Positions 49,301-60,400 of a DNA stretch of 64,000 bases are shown here, one piece after another. Numbering within the stretch: position 1 is the stretch's first letter; every line of letters begins with the position of its first letter. Made by a program: the position numbers and the translations under genes. A model generated the notes under the pieces. It was not told where the DNA came from. It did no database searches and saw only the letters and a program-made list of their open reading frames with translations. Source of the stretch: Sarcocystis neurona (taxonomy: Eukaryota; Apicomplexa; Conoidasida; Eucoccidiorida; Sarcocystidae); contig KL647305.1 of the NCBI GenBank assembly GCA_000727475.1, positions 612,856 through 676,855 on the forward strand, written 5' to 3'.

Positions 49301-52300
49301 ACCGGGTGGGAGAAGACGAATACTACTGTGACGCGCGCGGAGGAATAGTACAAAGAAGACAGGGAGACGACGAGAGCGACCGAAGGCGAAGAAAAAGAAA
49401 GCACAAACGGATACGTGAGACGGAGACAATGCAGCGGCGCACAAGAATGGCAAGAAATAGAAGGAAGAGGGGGAGACGGGACAAGTAGCAGCAAAGGAAA
49501 ACAGAAGAACAGAACGCGGAAGAGCGAAGAAAGGAGAGGGGAAGAAGAAGTGGAGACACTAACGAAGTGTGGAGACGGAGACGAGCCGCAAGAAAGACAG
49601 ACGTCAACTGCGAAGAAGACGACAGCAGGAAAGACACACAAAAGGACGGGGGGGACGACAGAACTGCTGCAGTCGATTTGGTAATTGATAATGAGAAGAG
49701 GTCAGCTCCACCGGAACACTTCTTGCTCGGTCGTGCGCCTGCCTGCAACTGGACGCAGGACCCGTTCGCTCCGGTGTACAGACGCGTGAAGTAGACACAC
49801 ACCCACACGCACATAGATCCACCCACCCGTACACACACACACACAGACACAGAGAGACAGACACACCAACGTATGTGTTCGTGTCTATATCTATACACAT
49901 GCAGAAGAAACGTACAAATATATCTAGCGCCACATGTTAGCAGACTGCTGTGCGAGAACGTGGGTACGACGCTGCACCGAACAAGCCCAGTCGCGCTGCA
50001 GCAGCTTCACAGCTCTCTACCAAACTCGTATGCCTTTATACGCGTCATATCTCGCAATAGAAGTCGGGACATTCTACATTTGTATACAAGAGTGTGGACG
50101 TGTCCTATATATATGTGTGTTTATCCGGTATTTTGTGTACGTGTACGTGGCGAAAGTGTGTGTATATATATCTATGTTTATCGAGTGCTTTGTATATCTG
50201 CAAGTGTACGACCACGTGTACACCGATATAAACACCGGGTCTAGGTACGCCCATATATATATATGCGATAGGAGTGGTGTTTTCTGAAGCCGAATACAAA
50301 TGTATACATGTGTACGTGGCGTAAGTATAGACGCACGTTTGTGTAGATGGATATAAACACCGCGACTCGGTATGCCTGTATATACACATATATGAAGTGA
50401 TTTCATGTGAGTGGAGAATTAGGTATGTAGTACAGTAGCTCCACGACGAACGCAGACGTAAGTCTGCTATCCTCTCTTCTCACGTAAAGGCAGAATATAT
50501 ATACATACATATGCAGACGCATATATGTGTCGAGAGCTACGGCCCGTGTATATAAATGCGCGCACGCAGGTACACGTATTTCTTCTGCAGAGGTGTCAGC
50601 GTCTTGGCTTCTTGGCTTCCATTTTCCGTAGATGCATGTGGTGGCGCCGACACACAAACGCAGACCCTCCCTCTAATTTTTTCTGTCAATCTACATACGT
50701 GTCTACACACAACGAAGGACAGGGCGTGGACAAGATATAGAAAAAGGGCGTCGTCCTCTCACTGAGTCAACCACCTCTATACAGATACATGCAGATTCCA
50801 GTATAGGTGGACGAACAGCGGAATACGTGGCCCGTATGCATATATATATATATATATGAAATCTCATTTGGTGCTACAGGTGTATAATGAGGGCGCGGGA
50901 AAGGAAGCGAGATACATAAAGGGCGCCCGTCGCATCTTCTGCCATTCAACATATATATATGTATATTCTCTCTCTCGCCCACACACGCGCTCGTCCTAAC
51001 AGGTACATGTCCATGTATGTGCAGGAGGAGCACTTTTTCGTCCACAATCAGATACATGAGCACCAAATCTTTCTATACAGCTACGCGTACACGCGACTCT
51101 TCCCCCATTCGTTGCAGTGCAAATCTGCACGAACGCGTTACACTCGGCGCTATACGTGCCACTCATATATTACATACACGTTTTTGTATGTAAGTGATAA
51201 GACGCATGCATCTCGACCTATTTACATATATATATATATATATATGTGCAAGCGACTATCTTTAGAGAGGAGTGTAGCCGATAGTCGCTCGTAGGCATAT
51301 GGTGTCTGGGGGTGATTTCCCATATCTGTGAGTGAGAGAGTGAGTAGGCACAACAGCCCTAAAAATGTACGGGTGTACGGGTGGCCACAGACACATGCCG
51401 CACAGGTAGACTCAAATATATACACACGTACACGGGCACCACATGTGATGATTGCACGGCAAAACAGGGAAGCCAAATATACACAAGTACACACAAGTAC
51501 GTATGTATGTATATCTTATGTATGTATATCTTATGTGTATAGGTTTATATATACGTGGCGAGTATTATACGCGCGAAGGCTTTGCTGAGAGCGGTCATCA
51601 GTTGCACGCGAGTATCGCTGCGAGGGGAGACACATATATCTAGGACAGATAGATTGAAATATATACACACGTACACGTGTACCCACACTTTGGTGTGGAC
51701 GACCAAACAGAGAATATCAAATACATGCAAGTATACACACACGTAAACACGTATGTATGTCTTATGTGTGTAGGTATAGATATAGGTTGCGAGTGTTATA
51801 CGCACGAAGGCTGTGCTGACAGAGGTCCGCAGTTGCAGGCGAGTACTGCTACAAACGGCGCGCTGGTGGGGTGGCTGCGCTCTTCCTGCTTTTTCTGCTG
51901 CGCTCTGCTGCCCTCGCTACTTGGGTTTCTGCTGGTGGTGCTGCAGGTGCTGGTGCTGGTGCTGCTACTGGCGCTGCTGCTGCTGCTGCGTCTGGGGGAC
52001 CTGCTGGATGCCACCGCTGTCGCATGTGTAGGTGGACTGCTCTCCGTCGGCACTCCCTGCTAACCGCATGCTCCTGCTGCGCTCTTCCTGTTCTCCGCCC
52101 ATAGCCGTGGCGTGCAAAGTGACCCGGGGAGCAGCATTCTCTGCCTGCAAGCTAGTGGTATTTCTTTCCTTTTTCTCTCGCTCTTGCTGCTGCTCTCTTA
52201 TCGGCTCCTACGTCCACTCCCACACATCTGCTGCGGCTGCAGGGCAGTAACGGAGGTCGTCTCTCGACCGCACGTTCTCTTCCATCCCGGCCAAAATTCT

Positions 52301-53515
52301 CTACGTGGGTACACACGCACGTGTGTGTGCAGAAAGGATGAATAGAGAAGGCGTCCGTGTATATACATGCGCGAAGAAACACGAGGACATCTATACACAA
52401 AAAAGAGAGAAGCTGCGCACCGGCGTGCACATATATATATATATATATCCCTACATAGAGGCGCGAAGACGTGTCGCCGGCATCGCCACCAGTCTGCTGG
52501 ACGTACACCGATGGCCCTACACGAATGTCTCTATCTTGTATATGCGGACTTTATGAGAATCCCCCGAGAAGTCTATGTACCTTTTCGTACAAAAGAACGA
52601 GACTTACAGAGCTAGGTGAGTGAGAGTATATATTCACACAAAAACACACATGTGAAGAAAGCCTCTTATATTATGCCGCGAGGGCAGACAACCCGACAAC
52701 TGCAATGGTGTAGGGGGACACACCTTTTTATACATATGTATACATATATATATATATATATGTGAACATATGCCTTTACATAAGTGGCTCTCCCTCGTTT
52801 CTCTGAATATAAATTTACAGAAGTTTATTAACATCTATGCCTATTATACTTTCTCTCTCTGTGTCTATCTGTCCCTCTGTGTGTCTGTCTCTGTGTCAGG
52901 ACTTTATCTGCATATGGACACGTATGTATTCGTCTACCTCATACCGGCAACAAAAGCAATCTTCCCTGCGAGGCTGGCAGGTCGGGCAAGGAGCGCTGCT
53001 TCATCCGTCCTCGACGCGGTGTCGGCTTCTCCGACTTGCTGCTGTGCTGTTGCTGCACCCGCCGAAGACGACGCTGCTGCCGCAGAGTAACTAGGAGGAA
53101 AAGCTGTTCTTGATGCGGCTACACGGGGAAACGCCGCTGTCCCAGCTGCCACAGAAGACGGTGTTGCTGCTGTCGCTGCACGCGACAGAGCCCCCGCAGG
53201 TCGCCCTGCGGCAGAAGCAGCTGCAGGAGTGACAGCACGGCCAGCAGCAGGAGCTGCCGTACGTGGCTGGACAGCACCAGCAGCAGCGGATGCAACGAAC
53301 GCGAGAGAAGAGGATGAAGAAGTGGAAGGAAAAGAGGATAGAGAAGAAGAAGAAGAAGAAGAGAGGATCTGCGTCTGTGGCGCATGCGCCATCGTACGCA
53401 AAGCGGAAACAACGCAGCACCAGCACTGCAACAGCAGCAGCATCAGCGACAACCCCGTGCAGCCGCAGGGCAACCCTCCAAAACAGAGGCGCTGCTGACA
53501 CCGTAGTCGACCCAT
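40332..53515 (-). CDS. ENR: Enoyl-ACP reductase (ENR/FabI), apicoplast type II fatty acid synthesis
   Basis: This enzyme reduces trans-2-enoyl-ACP with NADH, the last step of each elongation round in the apicoplast. Exons: 53515-52945, 48812-48583, 46274-46152, 43732-43570, 40921-40710, 40493-40332. All are GT-AG with matching phases, giving 486 residues. Residues 1-45 are a signal peptide ([18 protein letters not shown]). A Ser/Ala/Thr/Pro transit peptide follows to about 180. The NAD site is [14 protein letters not shown] (190-203). WPPV and the DTPEDVPQD block are plant/apicomplexan ENR features. HSLANGPEV lies at the exon 3-4 junction. The catalytic pair is Tyr364 and Lys372 in YGGGMSSAK, with Tyr354 conserved upstream. 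The substrate loop is [10 protein letters not shown], and the C-terminus contains [14 protein letters not shown]. No key residue is missing, so it should be active and of the triclosan-sensitive class. The five introns are 4132, 2308, 2419, 2648 and 216 bp. Confidence 0.96.
40922..43569 (-). other. ENR intron 4, with CTG-rich 3' part
   Basis: A 2.65-kb intron between the exon ending VVPG and the exon starting YGGG. Its last 350 bp or so (40922-41300), read in the gene's sense, are dense in CTG, GTT and TGC triplets. The middle holds short TA runs and ACGTA-rich sequence. No nested gene is recognised. Confidence 0.8.
43279..43298. repeat. TA microsatellite in ENR intron 4
   Basis: A 20-bp uninterrupted AT run extended by interrupted ATGTATATGTATA. 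Similar runs recur at 42374-42390 and about 42803-42822 in the same intron. Confidence 0.85.
43733..46151 (-). other. ENR intron 3, with CTG-repeat 3' part
   Basis: A 2.4-kb intron. Read in the ENR sense, 43780-44220, next to the exon 4 acceptor, is almost continuous CTG/TTG/CTC repeat, which keeps 138-146-codon Leu/Ala frames open. The plus strand there reads as CAG repeat. The frame at 44305-44553 (plus) encodes a charged peptide ending in Gln/Ser runs, but I find no support for a nested gene. TA runs lie at 45578-45596 and 45647-45658. Confidence 0.8.
46275..48582 (-). other. ENR intron 2
   Basis: A 2.3-kb intron rich in ACATATA and TACGT motifs, with a CAG/CTG-rich part at its donor end (48290-48580). 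Short frames only, and no gene recognised. Confidence 0.8.
48836..49660 (+). repeat. 0.8-kb polypurine/polypyrimidine block in ENR intron 1
   Basis: The plus strand is dominated by A and G (gaagaagag, aggaggaaaa and ggagacg-type words) for about 800 bp, with scattered C and few T. The ENR sense strand is therefore one long pyrimidine-rich tract that runs up to about 25 bp before the exon 2 acceptor at 48813. Frames on both strands stay open (for example 190-210 codons on minus) because the words lack stops. I take those as compositional, not coding. Confidence 0.85.
51251..51289. repeat. 10-bp perfect inverted repeat
   Basis: agcgactatc (51251-51260) and its complement (51280-51289) flank a 19-nt loop directly next to a 20-bp TA run, within ENR intron 1. 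Confidence 0.7.
51420..51850. repeat. Diverged duplication, about 232-bp period
   Basis: The block gcgagtattatacgcgcgaa near 51557 recurs as gcgagtgttatacgcacgaa near 51789. The preceding parts (cacacgtacacg..., caaatatacacaagtac...) also match at a similar offset, with a partial third copy at 51.42-51.50 kb. It is intronic in ENR. Confidence 0.75.
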
Positions 53516-53684
53516 AGTGGGAAAAACAAGCGAGTAAGAGTGCAAAACGCGAGCGTCTCCTCTACGTAAATAGTAGAACAACACGCACGTAGAATATATT
53601 TATGATAATGACGTGTGCGCGCGCATAGGCGGGTACGCGTGTGTACGGAAATATCTACCTACCCATCTATAACTATATGCACAC

Positions 53685-53717
<33 letters not shown>

Positions 53718-56700
53718 GTTTGTAGCGTTGTAATGAGAGGTTGTAAATGGCGCACGCTTTGATCTATCACTTCGGTTTGACACATACATGTACACGCCAC
53801 ACACATGTGCGTGGACGGGCGGTTCTCCGCAGCTCGTTCTCAGTTTGTAAACACCTGTAGTTACAGTATATCAGATGTAAATGCAGTTTCTTCTCGTCGC
53901 ATGGGCTGCGTTCGAAAATAACTGTTGCTACTGCTGCTTTAATGCTGCGCGTTTTGCTCTCTTGCCTTTGTCGCGGTTGCTGCCGCTGGAGAGTCTGCAG
54001 AAGGAGACGTCAGGGTGCTTCCCAGGAGATGTTCCAGCATTTGTGGACGTGTGTGTAGGGGTGCCTCTTTTCTTGTGGCGGCCGTAAAGAAAGCTAAAAG
54101 GGTTCTGTTCACGTTCATGTGTGGCGAACTCGGTCAGCGAGAAACAAAGAGGCAGTGGAAGTGCTGTAATACGTTAGAGAGGGTGAAAGGCAAGAGCGGC
54201 ACAGGGAACAACACACCTGATGCATCAAAGTGACGGTGGGCCCGCTGCCTTTGCGTAGAATGGGGAGAAGAACGGCATGGAGAGAAAGATGATGTTAAGG
54301 AGGGTAGACCTGAGAACTCTGCATACAGAGCCCGACTAAACGACTCCGAAGCTTCACCGACGTATACATACGTATGTATTTGTGAAACGTGACTCCAGCG
54401 CTCTGCACGGACGTATAGCGCTTTGCTGGGCAAGAGCTTTGTTCGCTGCGGGAGATGTGCAGCGTTGTTCGCTCTTCCCTTCTGCACACACACACACGCA
54501 GAGCGAGAAGAGACACGTGGCTTCTTTTTCCCTCGAGAGTTGCAATGAGAGGAGGGAAGGGGACTTGCTTTCGCCTTTTAAAAACACATCTCACGGTGGT
54601 CTCACGGCTCCGTTTGTGGCCTGCTTCTTCGACCTAACCGCGGTGGCAATTGTTGTCTTCCGTCAGGCGTCGATCCGATCCGCCGGCGCGAGACGACGGC
54701 CCACCCTCTTCAGCCGCGTGGCCGTGCGTGCATGCTACCCGGTATTTAATGTTGACAGCTTTCGAAAGAACCGCTTTGAACTGGGGAACTTTATTTACCC
54801 CACCAAACAACGAGAAAAGAAAGTAGCTCTTCTTTTCCGTCCTCTACTTCGTTAAGTACTTCACGTGATCCGGTATCGGGGAATCGTCTTCGCTTCCATA
54901 GTCCAGAGAGATAGCGCCCTGCTATCCGGTCCTCGCGACGTTGTTTCTCCGTTTCTCTTCTTTTTACCGTCCCCCGTGCCAGGTCTTTTGCACTGAAGAG
55001 ACGTGGAGGCACGCTATTTTTGTTATTAAGGTAGATAGGTCGGTAGCCAACCGGCTGGCTGTGAACCGTCGATGTCAGTGAGTACTTACCGTGATTTTTC
55101 GCAACGTCACATTCCGCGGGAGTGACGCATTCGCTTGTCGAACGGCTTGTCACGAATTTTTGCCTCCACAGGATGAGTTTGCGCCTCCGCGTGTCGTTTT
55201 GGGCTCTTTCTGCGCCGCTTGTCAGGACAGCGGTGACTGCCGTCCCGTCCCTTTGCAATGTGCTACAGAAGATTTGAACAGAAAATCTTGGCAGCGCCCA
55301 ACAAAGCGTTTCTGCATCTGTTTGTGGCACAGCGCAGCATATGGGATCTACTTGTACACAGGCAGCCTATCTGGTGGGAAGCACCACACGTGTTCAGCGG
55401 TAGTGTACACTTATCGGACGACTCGACGGAAATTAAAACAGAAGAGAGGTTCCCTTATACCTCCTACGTCTGCGCCACCAGCTGTGGGTGGCAGAACGCT
55501 TTGTAGCCTTCTCGTCTTTAACGTGCAATCCAGTGACAAGGAGGAGAGCTTTCAGTTGTTACATAGTTATAGTTTAGTCGAGGCAGAACAAGACGAAGCT
55601 CTCTCTGACTTGTTCATGTATCCACTTGTACGAGGTAACCGCTGACGAAGCCATGGTGCTTTTTGAGGCGAAGAAGACGAAGATTACATAGGTATCATTT
55701 CTGAAGAACGTGACGTGGCTTGCCTTCTTTCGACTGTACAGAGAGAGGTACAATATACAGCGAGCAGCCGCAGCCTTCTCCAGCCACGTTGAAGGACGGA
55801 AGAAAGGTAGAAGATGCATCCTTCTCCAAGTTTGCGAATTGCCTGCAAAGAAGGATGCCTTACACGTCAAACTTTTCTCATATGGGCCTCATCTTTCTTC
55901 CGTAAGGAAGGAGGAACAAGAAACTGTATTTGGACGTTCGGAGCTGGCCGTGTAAATCTTACACAGAAGTGTCCGGATTTTTCTGTCCATCCTCGACCGT
56001 CACCAAAGCTGTAGGATTGCTTCGTGCAAAACTTGTGACATGCGCCCGTTGCAATTTTTGTTTTACTGTACGTGTTCTTCTTTGATAACTCTCGTCGTAG
56101 TTGTTGCTCCCTTTCCGGATGCAGGGAACTCTATGTGTGGTCGGAGAACGCCGTCTTTCTCCGTTCCTCTGCGTGAGAACATGTGGTCCACGGGAAGGGT
56201 GCTTAATTTTTGAGTACACTCAAGCTAGCGAAAAGCGGCCAACTACTCCAAGAAGTATACACACACATATTTGTATGCCTGTCTTGGCCTGTGTGTATCT
56301 CGTATATATTTGCACGTATACGTGCATATACCGGGGACCACGTATATATGTGACATGTGCTCCAATCCATATCTATACGTCTGTGCGTGCATAAGTATGC
56401 GTGTGTGTACACGAATGCTTATATATCTATGCACTGGACGTGTATACCTGTATGTTATATATATACGTAAAGGGATTTCTAGCCGTCGGCCCGCGATTGA
56501 GGAAGCTTGAGAAGGACATGTTTTTTCACCAGCATTTCCAAAGCAAACATTCCGACGTCTATGCAGTGACACTGTAAACATCCATAAGTCTCCCTGTCGC
56601 GCAGAAATGATTTACTTTCTGAAGTTGTGTCACCCCCATTTATTCGTTTATAAGCATTTCCTCTATGAAGTGTGACAGATGCTTTAACAGAGGGATGCAT

Positions 56701-57443
56701 TCCACGCTTTCTGCAGTCTCTCTTGACCTTTTGAGAGTCAATAGCCCGCATGGCCGTTCTCTCGATGACGCTTGGGGATGCGTACGGCGTAGACACGTGC
56801 GTGCATAAGCTTATGGACTTTCGTTTTTCTGTTCCGCGTATATGCTTGGGAACAGATACAGGTGTAGGATACATATATGTGGAGACACGTCTCCTGGAGT
56901 ATATATCAGTATATTGCCCTGTGCGTACATATGCGTATGTTTAGAAAAGGATGGATACATCGGATTCTTCCTCGTCCATGCAAAAAATTGAAAAGTCTGG
57001 GCGAAGCGGCGTACAACAAAAGGACCCCACGCCGGGGAGACACAACTCACAGTAGGCGCGCGGGGAAGCGAGTGTACATCTGCGCCGCATATACATACGT
57101 ATATATATACATATATGTACATCAGACACGTATGTCTATTGATGTTTGTCACCCATGTGTTGGAGTAATACCTCCCGTGTATATGTTGAACATGTCCACG
57201 TGATGCACGCACGTAGAAATTCCCGCAGAATATCGCAGAAGGGGAGCAGTCACCCCCCACGTGTGTAGGGTGTATGTACACCTGGCGTCGAAGCGCGTGG
57301 AGTCCCGGTAAATTTTTTCTAGCAGGTGTCTGGTTGATCGAATGGCTGATTAATTCGGCGCCCGCTCTTCTCGCGTGCAGACCTGGCGACAGAGAGAGCC
57401 TCCGTTCATCCTTTTTCTGCCCACCTAGAAGAGAGACGTCGCG
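53516..57443. other. Divergent intergenic region between ENR and ESS2
   Basis: The two genes are transcribed away from each other from this 3.9-kb stretch, so it should hold both promoters and 5' untranslated regions. A 20-bp TA run lies at 53691-53710, about 175 bp upstream of the ENR ATG. Frames up to 184 codons overlap on both strands at 54.4-55.6 kb without recognisable motifs. AGAGACG at 57432-57438, six bases before the ESS2 ATG, matches the WGAGACG element described for Toxoplasma promoters, but a single short match is weak evidence. Confidence 0.4.
53691..53710. repeat. TA microsatellite upstream of ENR
   Basis: A 20-bp uninterrupted TA run in the ENR upstream region. I do not call it a TATA box, because identical runs are common in the introns of this window. 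Confidence 0.85.
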
Positions 57444-60400
57444 ATGGCGCAGCAGCAGCAACAGCAGGTGGAGCTGTTGGGCGGCGCAGCCAGTTACGAC
57501 GGCAGGACCGGCGTCCCTGCGAATTTCTCTCTCGCCGCTTCACTCTCTTCGTCGTCTTCTTCTGCTCCGTCGTCAGGTTCCTCGGTGACAGTGACTGCAG
57601 TTCCTTCTTCTCTGAGGCCTGCTGCCGCAGCTTCTTCTTCGTCTCGTTCGCATACTGCGGCTGCTGGTGTTCACCGAGACGGCTCTTCTTCTCTTCCATT
57701 CACCCCGCGTTTTGCCAGTGGAGCGGCGACTCCGTCGAGAACTCTGTCGTCTCTCACTGCGTGTCCGGTCTCTTCTGCGGTTGCTTCTGCGTCTACTTCT
57801 GTCAAAAGATCGAAGCTTTGTCTCCGCGGCGCTGGTGTTGCTGCCGCTGTTCCGGCGTCGTCCCCTTCCCTTCCCGCTGTTGCTGCTTCTTCTTCCCGTC
57901 CTTCGTCAGCATCTGTGGCGGCTGCTGCTGCTGCCCTGAAGCTGCACCACGCGCAGTTGTCACTCCTGCAGACGAGAGATCCATATCCGCTGCCTGTCCT
58001 CCCTGCTGCTGTTCTCGACGATGAAACGTACTCAAAAACAGTTTCTCGCATTATTATGAGAGACTACTACCCTGACCTTCCCATGCTGAGACTCATTCAG
58101 CAGCTCTTTGATGTAAGAAATATAGACGTGTATGAGTCTTCTTTTCTGCATGCGCGCACCGTAGATGCACAAGTCCACACATACGTATATACGAGAGAGA
58201 GGGAGTGGGAGACGATTTTCTGTCTTTCTCTGTACACATACAGCGTTCAACTGAACGTGTGTATACGTATATTGACGTTTTACTCTTTTATTCAACGTGA
58301 GCCTATCTCTCTTTCACTATCTCATCACCTACCTATCTATCAATACATATGTATATGCGTACATATAGGTCTATTTTCATCACATACCGATTAATGGCAT
58401 ACGTATGTATATAGGTGTATATATGTGTACATACACGTCTATTTTCATCACATACCGACTAATGGCATACATATGTATGTGTGTGTGTATATGTGTACAC
58501 ATACGGCTCTATCTCTGAATATCTCTACGTAGGTCGAATATTTATACACACTGATGCCTCACATTGCTATTCAAGAGGTGAGTCGATCTCCCCCTTTCTC
58601 CACCTACGTATATATCTGTGTACCAGTCTGTCCCTCTCTCTATAAGCATATATGCCTGTCTTTATTGTATACTGATCCGTCGTAAATATATATATATATA
58701 TATGTATATATATGTATATGTATGGCTGCCTCTCTCCCTCTATGTGTCCACGTAGGTCTTTAGGTGTACATGTGCGCCAGTCTCCCTCCGTTTCTCTACT
58801 GCGTATACGTGTGTGTCTCAATCCGTTGGCAGCGAATTCCTCGGCATTTGTGATGTTCCTCTCCCTATCTCTCTGTATCGATTTCCGCATCTGTGCCCGT
58901 GTTCCACCGCTGCACTTCGCATCGATTCGATTTGCCTCTTTCTCTACATCCGCGTCCACATACGTACTTTCTTGTATGTCTCTCTCTACATATATTGATA
59001 TACAAATATATATATATATATATGTATATATATATGTATATATGCTTGTAGTGACACGTGGCTGCGTGTCCGCCTTTGAGGCAGTAGCGAGCTACACAAC
59101 CCTGGGTGCACCTTGCGGTCTTGTTTTGCTGCCAGCTTGTTCTCCCCGCGCCACCCTACGTAGACGCTGCGGCTTATGTCGGCGTATTCTCTATGCATGC
59201 CCAGTCTGCATGCATACTTATTGATCACTCTGGACGGGTGTACACCCAAGGTGTCGGCCTTTATTGCGTATGTATATGTTTATGTATATTCGGCCCGAAT
59301 CCATCTGTACTCACTCTGTATGCGGGGAGATATCACCCTACATGTAACAAGATTCGTTCCGCATGTATGGGCTTGTATAACACACACACATAAACAAATA
59401 TATATATATATATATATATGTATATAGACACACAAATCGACACCTAGACACACATCTGTTTTCTTGTCTCTGTATATATGTGTACATGTGGGCACAATGC
59501 GAAGTGGAGATTTCCACTTCGTAAGCAAGATGAACTTCCGTGTGTGTCTACCTATGTCCCCACATATATATATATATATATTACGTGTCCCTGTCTATTC
59601 CATATCGTAAGAAAGATGAACTTCCGTATACCTACCTATATATATATGTACACGGCGTCTCTGATATATCGTTTGTGTATGTGCGTGTGAAGGATGGGCT
59701 TCCGTATGCCTACGTGTGTATGTACACATATACATATATATATATATATGTCTTTATATGTATATATAGACATTGCGGATATCTACGTATTCCATGTTGT
59801 AAGAAAGGTGAACTTCCGTATGCTATCATTTGTGTGTAAGTGTATGTATTCGCGTTGTGTGTCTGTTGGTAGGCGTCTCTGCAGATCTGCAGCGCTTCTC
59901 TGTACGCGTGTAGGTGCGTCGCTGTCTTCCTGTCTGTGTACGGCGTCTGTGTGTGTGCGCAGACTTGTACAAAGCTGCGCATGCATTTTAGTAAAGGAGT
60001 AAAACTACTTATTTGGTGTGCGTAGGTGCTACGTCCGTTGTTGCGACTTCTAAAGCAATGAAGAAGAATAGCGTATTACACTACCAGTGACCCGTGCGCA
60101 GAGCGCCCTGCCGTGTGGTGGGCGGCGTCTATCCGCAGTAGATACACCTCGTCCTACCGTGCGTATACAAGCACACGTACATGCTTGTATAGGCCAGATG
60201 TTCTCTATCTCCGCAGCTGTCTCCGTCTGCAGACGCATACAGATATATGCATCTGCGTTTCTTTCGCGCGTGTCATTTTTCTTATTGAACTCCACCGGAT
60301 GAACAGAGCCTACGTACCTTTGTATATGTAAACGTGTGTGTGTCGCTCTTTCTGTAGATGTGGGGCTTCTTTATATACATGTATATAGGTACTCATTCGC

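Larger units (their letters stand above)
48813..52944 (-). other. ENR intron 1 (4.1 kb)
   Basis: This intron splits the NAD-binding glycine motif (AFVAG / VGDSNGYG). From its 3' end it contains the polypurine block, alternating purine-pyrimidine DNA with TA runs (50839-50858, 51226-51245, 52744-52761), a diverged 232-bp duplication at 51.4-51.85 kb and a CTG-rich patch at 51.88-52.05 kb. No nested gene is recognised. Confidence 0.85.

Noticed and set aside
48990..49898. Minus-strand frames of 191-210 codons, rich in Ser, Phe, Leu
   Set aside because: They result from the purine/pyrimidine bias of ENR intron 1, which lacks stop triplets. No motif, and overlapping frames are equally open.
53691..53710. 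TA run as a TATA-box promoter for ENR
   Set aside because: Identical runs occur in many introns, so position alone does not support a promoter.
54382..55645. Overlapping 157-184-codon frames on both strands between ENR and ESS2
   Set aside because: No recognisable motif, no consistent splice-site edges, and mutually overlapping frames on opposite strands. Most likely chance.
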